Assembly (NCBI GenBank): GCA_963582345.1 | Contig: CAUZSN010000049.1 | Location: 1 to 19,063, forward strand | From: CAUZSN01 sp963582345 | GTDB lineage: Bacteria > Planctomycetota > Planctomycetia > Planctomycetales > Planctomycetaceae | DNA length: 19,063 nt | Direction: 5' to 3' | Part shown: positions 8,247 through 16,198 of the stretch, one piece after another | How positions within the stretch are numbered: the stretch's first letter is position 1 | How the letters are laid out: every line of letters starts with the position of its first letter | Notes under the pieces: generated by a model | The model's database searches: none | The model's input: only the letters and a program-made list of their open reading frames with translations | Told to the model about the DNA's origin: nothing | Made by a program: the position numbers and the translations under genes

Positions 8247-8678
8247 GATTGGCGCAAAGTCCACTATTGCAGTCTGGGCGACTTATTGGACGACGCACAA
8301 CACCTTGCCTTTCGGAACATACGTATGTTAGGCAACTGGACATTGCGTCAAATATTCGGTCGCCTGGGCGATGCTATGAATATCTCACTTAATGAGTTCA
8401 TGGAAAAATTTTATGGGTAATGGGAATTCTGGCCTGCCTCTTCACGCAAAAAATCTTCTTGAATACCTGCTTCCACCTGGATGTTGTCTACCACCGAATA
8501 CCGAAAGCAAAATAGTATAGCTAGCGGAAACGAGCGTTGAGGATGGACTCCCCACTTTGCAAGCTTCAGTTGATCGGAAAAATCTGAGGATCACTATGTG
8601 CTCTACCTAGCCTTTGGCGAACTTTCTCTCTGGCAAGTCACAACCCTCAACTGAGCAGGTAGCCTGATGCGGAGTAAA
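8247..8678 (+). pseudogene. Decayed DUF1569 (DinB-superfamily-like) gene
   Basis: No intact ORF exists here, but conceptual translation in two frames gives a co-linear match to my memory of DUF1569. Frame A (8247-8420) reads VHYCSLGDLLDDAQHLA, then MLGNWTLRQIFGRLGDAM and NISLNEF, matching the family's dllaDAe..., LGNWtlgQi..HLa and SiDG pattern. After a frameshift, 8431-8610 reads LLEYLLPPG, LPPNTE and TSVEDGLPTLQA, matching the PPG..LP region and the later helix. From 8589 the frame returns to A with AFGELSLWQ, matching the hPxFG.Ls..qW motif. In-frame stops occur at 8418, 8518, 8608 and 8652, with a TAG at 8244 just upstream. I infer a once functional small cytoplasmic protein, inactivated by at least two indels and several stops. 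Confidence 0.6.
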
Positions 8679-8679
8679 G

Positions 8680-8954
8680 ATGGCACAAAAACAATTGTCG
8701 GACAAGAAGTCAATGAAGTGGGCTAAAGGCCTGTCACTGATCTAAAAGGTTGTCGACAGTGAAGGAAGGTCCGTTGTCATCATTGCTTTTAACTGTCGCG
8801 ATGATCAGCAATCGATTTTGGGTTCCAGATTTTTCATCTCACCTGATGGTTTGATTGCGACTAACTTGATTGGATGCTGGAAAAGAAACCAACCGGACTG
8901 GATGTGTCCCGAATGCGTAAGCTAAAACAAGAACTGGAGGTGAATCCCAAATAG
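8680..8954 (+). pseudogene. Remnant of an HtrA/S1C trypsin-like protease N-terminus
   Basis: An ATG at 8680 has a good GGAG 5 nt upstream and starts 21 codons ended by TAA 8743-8745. Past that stop, the same frame continues with VVDSEGRSVVIIAF and ILGSRFFISPDGLIATN, ending at TAA 8923-8925. The second block closely resembles the HtrA/DegP motif G-S-G-F-F-I-S-P-D-G-L-I-x-T-N-x-H-V. The sequence diverges exactly where the catalytic histidine should follow (TNLIG instead of TNxHV). Another frame is then open to TAG 8952-8954 with LDVSRMRKLKQELEVNPK. This looks like a protease gene with a premature stop and a large internal deletion removing the His/Asp/Ser core. Expression of a 21-residue peptide remains possible. 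Confidence 0.55.
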
Positions 8955-8988
8955 GTTCATCAAACGTTGAACTTCCAACATTGGACAA

Positions 8989-9978
8989 ATGCCTGCAAAT
9001 CTGACACCTCAATACCAGAAAGCGGAAGAAGAATACCGCAGAGCAGAAACGGCTCAGGATCGAGTCGAGTGCTTGGAACGTATGTTACAGCTTATTCCAA
9101 AGCACAAGGGCACCGAAAAGCTTCAGGCTGAATTGAAAACTCGTCTGAAACAAAGCCACACTGAACTGAAGATCGAGAAAAAATCGGGGAATAAAGGTCT
9201 TAGTTGCAAGGTGCCGCGTCAGGGAGCCGGACAAGTCATTTTGATTGGTTCCCCAAATTCTGGAAAGAGTCGGCTCGTGGCCGAGTTAACCAATGCCGAG
9301 CCTCAGATCGCAGCTTATCCATTCACCACGCGAGAACCATTGCCGGCGATGATGCCGTGGAAAGACGTCACCGTTCAACTAATAGATACGCCACCAATCA
9401 CGGGCAATCACATTGAACCGTACCTAACCAGTATGGTACGTTCGGCTGACGTTGCACTGCTGTGTTTGGATGGCAGCTCGGACGATGGACCGGATGAAGC
9501 CAACGAAGTTATTTCACAGTTGGATTCCCGAAAAACGCTGCTTTCGACAGAAACAGGTTTCGTCGATGGAGACTTTTCGGTTATCCGCATCAAGACGCTC
9601 TTGGTCGTTACACGCGCGGATGATGTCAACTCTTGCGAGCGCCTCGAGTATTTCCGCGAGTTGGTCCCTGTCACCTTAGAGACGTGCGCGGTGGAATTTG
9701 ACCGCCAAGAGTCGCGTGAAACGTTACGTGACGCAATCTATCGGTCGTTAAAAGTCGTCCGCGTCTATACAAAACGGCCCGGAAAACCACCGAATTTTTC
9801 TTCGCCCTTTACAATTCCAATCGATGGCACGGTCGAAGATTTGGCCATGCAGGTTCACCGTGTGGTCGCAGAGAACCTGAAATTTGCAAAAATTTGGGGC
9901 TCGAACGTACACGATGGCCAAAGCGTTGGCCGTGATCACCGTTTGTATGATCGAGATCTTGTCGAGTTGCACAGTTAG
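8989..9978 (+). CDS. DRG/OBG-like GTPase with C-terminal TGS domain
   Basis: This 329-aa protein follows the DRG plan, not that of bacterial Obg. It has an N-terminal helical segment (about 5-60) with PKHKGTEKLQAELK at 37-50, a G domain (about 80-250) and a C-terminal TGS domain (about 255-329) ending DHRLYDRDLVEL. G1 is GSPNSGKS (87-94), the switch region contains PFTTREP (111-117), and G3 is DTPP (133-136, usually DTPG). G4 is TRAD (208-211), where NKxD is expected, so guanine specificity may be altered. DRG proteins act in translation; here a ribosome-associated role is inferred. The ATG at 8989 has no strong Shine-Dalgarno site. It is the first gene of a plus-strand run after the pseudogene zone. 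Confidence 0.85.
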   Translation: MPANLTPQYQKAEEEYRRAETAQDRVECLERMLQLIPKHKGTEKLQAELKTRLKQSHTELKIEKKSGNKGLSCKVPRQGAGQVILIGSPNSGKSRLVAELTNAEPQIAAYPFTTREPLPAMMPWKDVTVQLIDTPPITGNHIEPYLTSMVRSADVALLCLDGSSDDGPDEANEVISQLDSRKTLLSTETGFVDGDFSVIRIKTLLVVTRADDVNSCERLEYFRELVPVTLETCAVEFDRQESRETLRDAIYRSLKVVRVYTKRPGKPPNFSSPFTIPIDGTVEDLAMQVHRVVAENLKFAKIWGSNVHDGQSVGRDHRLYDRDLVELHS

Positions 9979-10116
9979 TATTCTCGTATTTGGATCCAAT
10001 TAGATTGCTGAAAACAAAACTGGAACTAGCCCGTCGCCACCAATGCCGTTACTTGCTAGGTTAAATACGATAGGCGATGTGCTTGTCTCCGTTTCCGCAG
10101 CCATTTGTGAAACATC

Positions 10117-10121
10117 AGGAG
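10117..10121 (+). promoter_or_regulatory. Shine-Dalgarno site that sets the rhomboid start
   Basis: AGGAG lies 9 nt before ATG 10131 and inside the longer alternative frame from 10077. It supports the shorter protein, which begins exactly at the GlpG-like N-domain. Confidence 0.65.
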
Positions 10122-10130
10122 CGACCTCTT

Positions 10131-11048
10131 ATGAGACGAATTGGCAGATTTCCCAGCGAATCGCAGGCCTGCAAGTTCGAAGCTTACCTGCTGACGCTCG
10201 GAATCAGAGGATTGGTTGAAGAAGATGCTGCGTCCTGGACTATATGGGTTCATGACGAAGACCACGTGGAACAAGCCAAGCATAGCTTTACGGCCTTCAC
10301 TCAAGCACCCGACGATGCTTGTTACTCCGACGTTCTGCAAAAAGCTACCGTGCTGCGCAAAGAATCCGAAAAGGAAGCTCGGAAAAGCTTCGTTGATGTG
10401 CGCCGTCAGTGGCAATGGCCGCTGATGACTCGCTGTCCGGTCGTGATGGCGATGATCGGAATTAGCGTACTCTTAGCGATTCTATTCGAAATCAGAGAAG
10501 AAAACGCCACACTCCGCAACACATTAAGCATCGCGCCCTACAGGATCGATGGCAAGTTCATGAAATGGAATGGACTACAGAAGGTTCGTGATGGCCAGGT
10601 CTGGCGGCTCGTGACTCCGATCTTCATGCATGCGGCGCTCAATATTTCCAGATTGGGATTCCTGCATATCTTATTCAATATGCTTTGGCTTCGTGATCTT
10701 GGGTCGGCAATTGAGCTTCGGCGCGGAAGTTTTCGATTTGTTTTGCTCGTTTTAGCGATTGCGATACCGTCTAACCTGGCGCAATATTCTGTTAGCGGTC
10801 CGGCCTTCCTTGGAATGTCCGGCATTGTATTCGGACTGTTTGGATACGTCTGGATGAAGAGCCGCTTTGAACCAGTCTCTGGATTCTACATGCCGCCGAA
10901 CCTCGTTGTTTTAATGATCGGATGGTTCCTTGTGTGTGCGATGGGAGTGGTTGGTAATATTGCTAATATGGCCCATGGTGCTGGTTTGGCAGTCGGTGCG
11001 TTCCTGGGTTTCGCACCGACGTTTTGGCGGAATATGCTAAAGCATTAG
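10131..11048 (+). CDS. GlpG-type rhomboid intramembrane serine protease
   Basis: This 305-aa protein starts at ATG 10131, preceded by AGGAG (10117-10121) 9 nt upstream. The frame extends to ATG 10077, but those 18 residues lack family character. Residues 1-75 resemble the GlpG cytoplasmic N-domain: IGRFPSESQACKFEAYL, then WTIWVHDEDHVEQAK. The membrane part begins near 100 (PVVMAMIGISVLLAIL). Catalytic and oxyanion residues are present: H179 and N183 in HILFN, Ser230 in GMSG, and His282 in MAHGAG. It should therefore be an active six-helix rhomboid that cleaves membrane helices; substrates are unknown. It lies 152 bp after the GTPase and 73 bp before the first VWA gene, so co-transcription is possible. 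Confidence 0.92.
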   Translation: MRRIGRFPSESQACKFEAYLLTLGIRGLVEEDAASWTIWVHDEDHVEQAKHSFTAFTQAPDDACYSDVLQKATVLRKESEKEARKSFVDVRRQWQWPLMTRCPVVMAMIGISVLLAILFEIREENATLRNTLSIAPYRIDGKFMKWNGLQKVRDGQVWRLVTPIFMHAALNISRLGFLHILFNMLWLRDLGSAIELRRGSFRFVLLVLAIAIPSNLAQYSVSGPAFLGMSGIVFGLFGYVWMKSRFEPVSGFYMPPNLVVLMIGWFLVCAMGVVGNIANMAHGAGLAVGAFLGFAPTFWRNMLKH

Positions 11049-11121
11049 ACCCTCCGGATACCCGAATCCAAGGGCCCCCTGTAACTCGGTTAAACTATCC
11101 GCTAGAAACTGGAAAGGTAAA

Positions 11122-13596
11122 GTGTCTATTTCGCTAATTAATCCTGCATTACTGTACGGATTAGGCCTGGCGTTCATTCCGGTCATCCTGCACTTTCTGC
11201 TACGGGTCAAACCAAAGAAGTTAATGTTTCCGGCGCTGCGTTTAATTCAGGAGCGCCGCTCGCAAAACGTCCGACGATTACGGCTGCGGCACATCTGGCT
11301 GCTGCTGCTTCGGATTGCCGTTATCGCATTATTGGTATTGGCGATTGCGCGTCCATCGTTGCCCGCGGCTGATTATTTTCCCAACATGCGCGAATTGCTA
11401 ACGTTGTTGGTGATCGTCACGATCTTGCTCGCAACATACTGGAGTGTGATATACCTTTGGCGCCGTAAGCGATTGCCCAACCACAGCTTCGCGTACCGTC
11501 GGACGCTGCTGCGCGGCGGCGTGGGTGTGATCGGTTTAATTCTGTGTTTGTTGCTTCTCGCCTGGCCGTACCAGCATCGGATTGCTGCGGAAATCTCCGC
11601 TCCATTGCCCAATATTTCCGAGCGGGTGCCGGTGGCCGGTGTATTCCTATTCGACACCAGTTTGAGTATGCACTATCGCAAAGAAAGCAAGACTCGACTG
11701 GACATCGCCAAAGAAATCGCCCTGAAACACCTGGACACTCTACCACCACGCAGTCGAATTTCTGTAAGTGATTCCACTTTTAGTACGGTCGTTTTACAAG
11801 ATAACAAGGATATCAAAGGTCACATCTCCACGATTCTGTTTCTGACAGATCTAGCCACGGCAAGAGATCGAATCGAATCGATCGAAATTCATCCGGTCAC
11901 TCATCCGTTGAACGAGCAATTGCGAGCTGCGCTGGATCAGCAAAAACGCGATCGCGACCAAAAACTACAACTACAGACGTCCGTGCCGGACGACCAACGG
12001 CCGAATGACTATTCACGTGAAATCTATCTATTCACCGATCTAGCTCGCAGTGCGTGGAAGTTGGGTACGTCGAAGTTTTTACGTGATGAACTGAAACGCC
12101 TGCCATGGGTCAACGTGTACATCATTGATGTCGGCGTCATCGAACCGATGAACGTCGGAATTTCCAATTTACAATTGTCACAGCAGACACTGCCAACAGG
12201 TGGCACACTATCTCTGGAAACGACCGTAACAGCAACAGGAATAAAGAACACCAATCGGACTGTCGAACTTTATGTTCGCAATGAAGCTGGCACACTCATC
12301 AAGCGGGGAATGGAATCAGCTCAAATCGACTCGCAAACAGCCGCACGCGTGCCATTCACTGTCAAAGGGCTGACCGGCCCTGTCACTCACGGTGAGCTGC
12401 GACTGGTTTCTAGCGATCCCTTGCCGGCTGACGACGTGCTGTTTTTTACCGTCGAATTTCGACCACCCCCGGAAATTTTTGTCGTCGCTCCGACCAAGGC
12501 ACAGGCCCGTTATCTGCAGCAGGCGCTCGCTCCCAACGAACTCGTTCGATTGGGGCGGGCACGATACCATTGCACCTACGGGCGCCCCTCCAATTTGGCT
12601 AATACTGATCTCAGTCGATATGACGTTGTATGCCTGGTGAGCATCGCAAATTTGCACGAAACAACGTGGGAAACATTGGTGGACTACGTCGAAGCTGGTG
12701 GCGGTTTGGCAGTCTTCTTAGGAACATACGGCGCCAAAACCGCTGTTTCCTATAACAGCGACGTGGCCCAATCTATCATGCCAGCCGAATTACTCGCGAG
12801 TTTACCTTTCGCACCCCCTGAATATCTGTATTTGCGGAATTTAAGCCACCCTATACTGTACCGGCTCGGCAAATACGAAGGTGCTGCTGCTGAATTGGGA
12901 TCGGCCGATATCCGGAGGTATTGGAAAGTGATGCCCCAAAACGGCGGTTCCGTCATAGCTGCGTACACCAACCGTCTGAAATCACCGGCGGTCCTTCAAC
13001 GTTCATTCGGTCAGGGCCACACCTTACTGCTGACCACATCCATCGATTTGAAGGGCTGGAGCGATCTGCCTCGAACCTGGCCATTTCTAATCCTGGCAGA
13101 TCAAACGATGCACTACTTGGCACGACGCACGGAATCGAACTTTAATTATGAAGCTGGCGACAATATTATCGTCCGAATCGAGTCCGAGTGGTCAGCACGC
13201 CGCTACTTGCTCCGTAAACCCAATTTTCAACAATTGCAACGCGAAGCATCGGCCAATGCGACATCTCTGATTATTTATGACGCCGATCAGATTGGGAATT
13301 ACGAACTTGTCGACGCCGACAAGAATCCAAAGTTTGTCAGGGGTTTCAGCGTGAACGCTCCAGCCGGAGAAAGTGACTTCGCCCAATTGACCGATCAAGA
13401 ACTCAATAATCTTCTGGGAGAAAAGCGGTACAGCAAAGCCCGTACGACAGAAGACTTAGAGCGATTCGTCGTCCAAGGTCGACTAGGAATGGAAATGTTT
13501 CCCATTGTTGTGGTTTTTGTGTTGGTCGTCTTCTGCACTGAGCACCTAGTCGCTAATTATTTTTATCAGGATGAACAAGCGGCTAAATTTCCTTGA
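11122..13596 (+). CDS. BatA/VWA membrane protein with GATase1-like domain
   Basis: This 824-aa protein starts at GTG 11122 with AAAGG a few nt upstream. The N-terminus is the BatA (aerotolerance regulator N-terminal) hairpin: INPALLYGLGLAFIPVILHFL, a basic segment, then a second helix at about 58-77 ending IARPSLP. Two further helices lie at about 91-113 and 132-149. A von Willebrand A domain follows, with an intact MIDAS motif DTSLS at 178-182 (metal binding). The middle (about 450-550) has the YDVVCLVS / GGGLAVFLG pattern of class I glutamine-amidotransferase-like folds. A last helix lies at about 793-815. BatA-type proteins work with MoxR ATPases and DUF58 proteins, probably as chaperone or envelope assembly modules. 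Neither partner is seen in this window. The next gene is a second VWA protein 122 bp downstream. Confidence 0.87.
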   Translation: MSISLINPALLYGLGLAFIPVILHFLLRVKPKKLMFPALRLIQERRSQNVRRLRLRHIWLLLLRIAVIALLVLAIARPSLPAADYFPNMRELLTLLVIVTILLATYWSVIYLWRRKRLPNHSFAYRRTLLRGGVGVIGLILCLLLLAWPYQHRIAAEISAPLPNISERVPVAGVFLFDTSLSMHYRKESKTRLDIAKEIALKHLDTLPPRSRISVSDSTFSTVVLQDNKDIKGHISTILFLTDLATARDRIESIEIHPVTHPLNEQLRAALDQQKRDRDQKLQLQTSVPDDQRPNDYSREIYLFTDLARSAWKLGTSKFLRDELKRLPWVNVYIIDVGVIEPMNVGISNLQLSQQTLPTGGTLSLETTVTATGIKNTNRTVELYVRNEAGTLIKRGMESAQIDSQTAARVPFTVKGLTGPVTHGELRLVSSDPLPADDVLFFTVEFRPPPEIFVVAPTKAQARYLQQALAPNELVRLGRARYHCTYGRPSNLANTDLSRYDVVCLVSIANLHETTWETLVDYVEAGGGLAVFLGTYGAKTAVSYNSDVAQSIMPAELLASLPFAPPEYLYLRNLSHPILYRLGKYEGAAAELGSADIRRYWKVMPQNGGSVIAAYTNRLKSPAVLQRSFGQGHTLLLTTSIDLKGWSDLPRTWPFLILADQTMHYLARRTESNFNYEAGDNIIVRIESEWSARRYLLRKPNFQQLQREASANATSLIIYDADQIGNYELVDADKNPKFVRGFSVNAPAGESDFAQLTDQELNNLLGEKRYSKARTTEDLERFVVQGRLGMEMFPIVVVFVLVVFCTEHLVANYFYQDEQAAKFP

Positions 13597-13718
13597 AAAC
13601 AAGCTTTTGTGTCTAGGGTTTTGCGAGCCGACTTTGTGTGAGCCTTGAACACTGAAACTAAAATGTCGGCCAAGTAAAGCAAGATGGCTAAGGTGTTACA
13701 AACATTGAAAACTTGTCG

Positions 13719-15983
13719 ATGAAACTCGTCACCGAACCAATCTGGTCGTGGCCGATTGTGATCGTCGCAATCATCGGATTGCTGGTGATGGTCCTAATTA
13801 CCTATTCGCAGCGGATTCAACATGTGTCGACAATGTGGCGACGAATGTTGATCTCGTTGCGAACGGCGACCGTTGTTGTTCTAGCTTTGGCCATGTTGCG
13901 ACCGGAGTTTCAGTGGTCGGAAGCTGATAAAACGTCCGCCATGTTAGTCCTATTATTGGATTCCAGTCGAAGCATGACCACCCAGGATGGCCAGGGTGGA
14001 ATCAGTCGCCGACAAGCCCTGCTCAAGACGTTGGCCGATTGTGACACGCAACTGCAGACATTGGCCGAAGAGCTGGAAGTGCGGCTCTTCGACTTCGATG
14101 AGGAACTTCACGCGGTCGAGCGTCCTCAGGACAAATCTTCAGGACAACGTACGGAAATTGGAGCCGCGTTAGAAAATGTTCTGCGCGAAGCGCAAGGTCA
14201 ACGAGTCGTACGCATAGTTCTTCTTAGCGACGGTGCCCAGCGGCCCTTTGACTCTGAGCTGAGTGAAAAAGTTCGACGGCTCGGTGAACTTCAGGTTCCC
14301 GTGGATACTGTCCCGATCGGAGCGAGCGACTTAATTGGCTCCTCTGTCGACTTAGCGGTCGAAGACCTATTGGTGGATTCGGTCGTGTTCGAAAAAAAAA
14401 CTGTGCCCGTCAGTGTGAAGATTCGTGCACAGGGAGCCGCAGGGCGAGATTTGACGGTCCGGGTATTGATGGAAGATCGATCCGGCAGACGCCCGGGACA
14501 ATCCGGAGAAATGAAAGTTCCGGCGAACTCTACAACTGCGACACCTTCGGTACGAATTCACACCACGCAGAACGACGCCGTCATCCCCGTCGAACTTTCT
14601 TTTGTTCCGAAGCAGTCCGGAGAATTCAGGATTGCAGTGGAAGTAGTCCCCTTAAACAACGAATTGCGAATCGGCAATAATCGAAGACAGACCCTCATAA
14701 CCGCGCGAAAAGGCGGAGTCAACGTGGCCTACTTCGACACGGCACGCACCGAGCAGAAGTTTCTGCGTGAAGTGAACAATGCTGAACAAATCCAGCTCGA
14801 CTTCCGACCCGTGCGTTCAGGACACTTTAGGCAATTGACTCAGATTGATCCCGACATGTTTCAGCCGGGACAATATGACGTATACGTCATCGGCGACGTA
14901 CCGGCTTCAGTCTTCGGTGTCAAACTGTTAATAGAATTGGCAAATCGCGTCAATGAAGGAGCGGGTCTGCTAATGACTGGTGGTTTTCACAGTTTCGGCC
15001 CAGGTGGCTACGCCGGCACTCCCTTGGAGCACCTGCTGCCAGTCGCCATGAAGACGGTCGAAAAACAGTCTGACGGCGAATTTACAACAGATTTGCACCA
15101 TTTGCAGGATCTACAAATGGTGCCGGCCGGACCAGGACTCAAGCATTACATTATGCGAATCGATACGGACACCAATAATCAGAAGCGCTGGCAGTCGTTG
15201 GCGCCGCTACAAGGTGCAAATAAACTGCGTCCGAAAAATGATTTTGTTGAAGTGTTGGCTAAGACTCCCAAAGGCATCCCGCTTTTGTTCTCGCACGAAG
15301 TCGGCCGGGCCCGAGTTATGGCCTTCGCTGGCAACACGACTTGGCTCTGGTTCCTGGATGGTCATCAGGACGTCCATCAGCGGTTTTGGCGACAAGTGAT
15401 ATTGTGGTTGGCTCGAAAAGAACTGGACACTGATAGACCAGTCTGGGTCCGAGTCAATCCGCGTAGCTATAAACAAGGAACTCCTGTAACAGTGAACTTT
15501 GGCGCTCGAGCAGAAGACGGTCGGCCACTGCGAGACGTCAAGTTTTCGGTCGAGGTAATCGATCCCAAGGGAAAAAAGCACCCACTCACTCCCCAACGTA
15601 GTGGTAGCCAGAATCTAGCAAGTTTGACAAATACAAAACTGTCTGGCGTGTATTGGGTGAACGTCGAGGCACGCAAGGACGACAATCCTATCGGTCTTGG
15701 AGCAGCGACTCGTTTTTTGGTGAATGAATACGACGTGGAATTGGATAACCCGGCAGCGGATCCCGAATTCTTGCAGCAGATCGCGACCCTCACCGGCGGT
15801 GTGCGCATACCCCCGGAACAACTCGGTAGCTTCTTCGACCGCATGGTGGACGACGGTATTCCGAACGTAGAGAACACGCGAGTGACTCGATTCACACTGT
15901 GGGACAACTGGTACTTCTTAGGGGTGTTCGTATTTCTGATGACCTGGGAATGGTTCGTGCGGAAATTCCAAGGTTTGGTGTAA
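13719..15983 (+). CDS. VWA membrane protein with GATase1-like domain
   Basis: This 754-aa protein has two N-terminal helices (about 11-28 and 45-62, ending LAMLRPEF) and a von Willebrand A domain (about 74-215). The intact MIDAS DSSRS is at 81-85, and the later TEIG and LLSDGA motifs are also present. An immunoglobulin-like region is followed by a GATase1-like domain with YDVYVIGD and GGFHSFGPGGY, a pattern common in planctomycete VWA proteins. A C-terminal helix lies at about 730-745 (FLGVFVFLMTWEWF). The frame also allows TTG at 13713. ATG 13719 is preferred because a 12-codon mini-ORF (13684-13722) ends at TGA overlapping it as ATGA. It probably works with the upstream BatA-like protein, with which it shares architecture but little obvious sequence. 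Confidence 0.87.
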   Translation: MKLVTEPIWSWPIVIVAIIGLLVMVLITYSQRIQHVSTMWRRMLISLRTATVVVLALAMLRPEFQWSEADKTSAMLVLLLDSSRSMTTQDGQGGISRRQALLKTLADCDTQLQTLAEELEVRLFDFDEELHAVERPQDKSSGQRTEIGAALENVLREAQGQRVVRIVLLSDGAQRPFDSELSEKVRRLGELQVPVDTVPIGASDLIGSSVDLAVEDLLVDSVVFEKKTVPVSVKIRAQGAAGRDLTVRVLMEDRSGRRPGQSGEMKVPANSTTATPSVRIHTTQNDAVIPVELSFVPKQSGEFRIAVEVVPLNNELRIGNNRRQTLITARKGGVNVAYFDTARTEQKFLREVNNAEQIQLDFRPVRSGHFRQLTQIDPDMFQPGQYDVYVIGDVPASVFGVKLLIELANRVNEGAGLLMTGGFHSFGPGGYAGTPLEHLLPVAMKTVEKQSDGEFTTDLHHLQDLQMVPAGPGLKHYIMRIDTDTNNQKRWQSLAPLQGANKLRPKNDFVEVLAKTPKGIPLLFSHEVGRARVMAFAGNTTWLWFLDGHQDVHQRFWRQVILWLARKELDTDRPVWVRVNPRSYKQGTPVTVNFGARAEDGRPLRDVKFSVEVIDPKGKKHPLTPQRSGSQNLASLTNTKLSGVYWVNVEARKDDNPIGLGAATRFLVNEYDVELDNPAADPEFLQQIATLTGGVRIPPEQLGSFFDRMVDDGIPNVENTRVTRFTLWDNWYFLGVFVFLMTWEWFVRKFQGLV

Positions 15984-16125
15984 TGGGCAAGATTTTCAAT
16001 AACTCCATTCCAAAAATGAAAAACTGCGGAAAATTGTCGATGTTCTCTTGCAACCAGCTTCGGGATGATCTATTTGTCTGGACGCAAAGGTCAACTTCGT
16101 ATGAATTTGTGTTAACGCACGTCAA
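15984..16125. other. Short intergenic region before tRNA-Asn
   Basis: There is no supported gene here. It should contain the tRNA promoter, but I see no confident -35/-10 pair. This is host sequence, since the element lies on the 3' side of the tRNA. Confidence 0.4.
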
Positions 16126-16198
16126 TCCCCGATAGCTCAATTGGTAGAGCGTGCGGCTGTTAACCGCAAGGTTCTAGGTTCGAGTCCTAGTCGGGGAG
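16126..16198 (+). tRNA. tRNA-Asn (anticodon GUU)
   Basis: A full cloverleaf of 73 nt fits. The acceptor TCCCCGA (16126-16132) pairs with TCGGGGA (16191-16197), with discriminator G 16198. The D arm has GCTC/GAGC, and the anticodon stem TGCGG/CCGCA holds loop CTGTTAA with GTT at 16159-16161. The T arm CTAGG-TTCGAGT-CCTAG has the invariant TTCGA. CCA is not encoded. The gene is intact although an element is inserted at its 3' end, so integration restores the tRNA. The last 20 integrase codons run antisense through it. Confidence 0.97.

Noticed and set aside
8110..8343. 77-codon minus-strand ORF
   Set aside because: It is antisense to the recognisable DUF1569 remnant and has no features of its own.
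15467..15907. 146-codon minus-strand ORF opposite the second VWA gene
   Set aside because: It lies antisense to a well-supported coding region and its composition follows the codon structure of the other strand.
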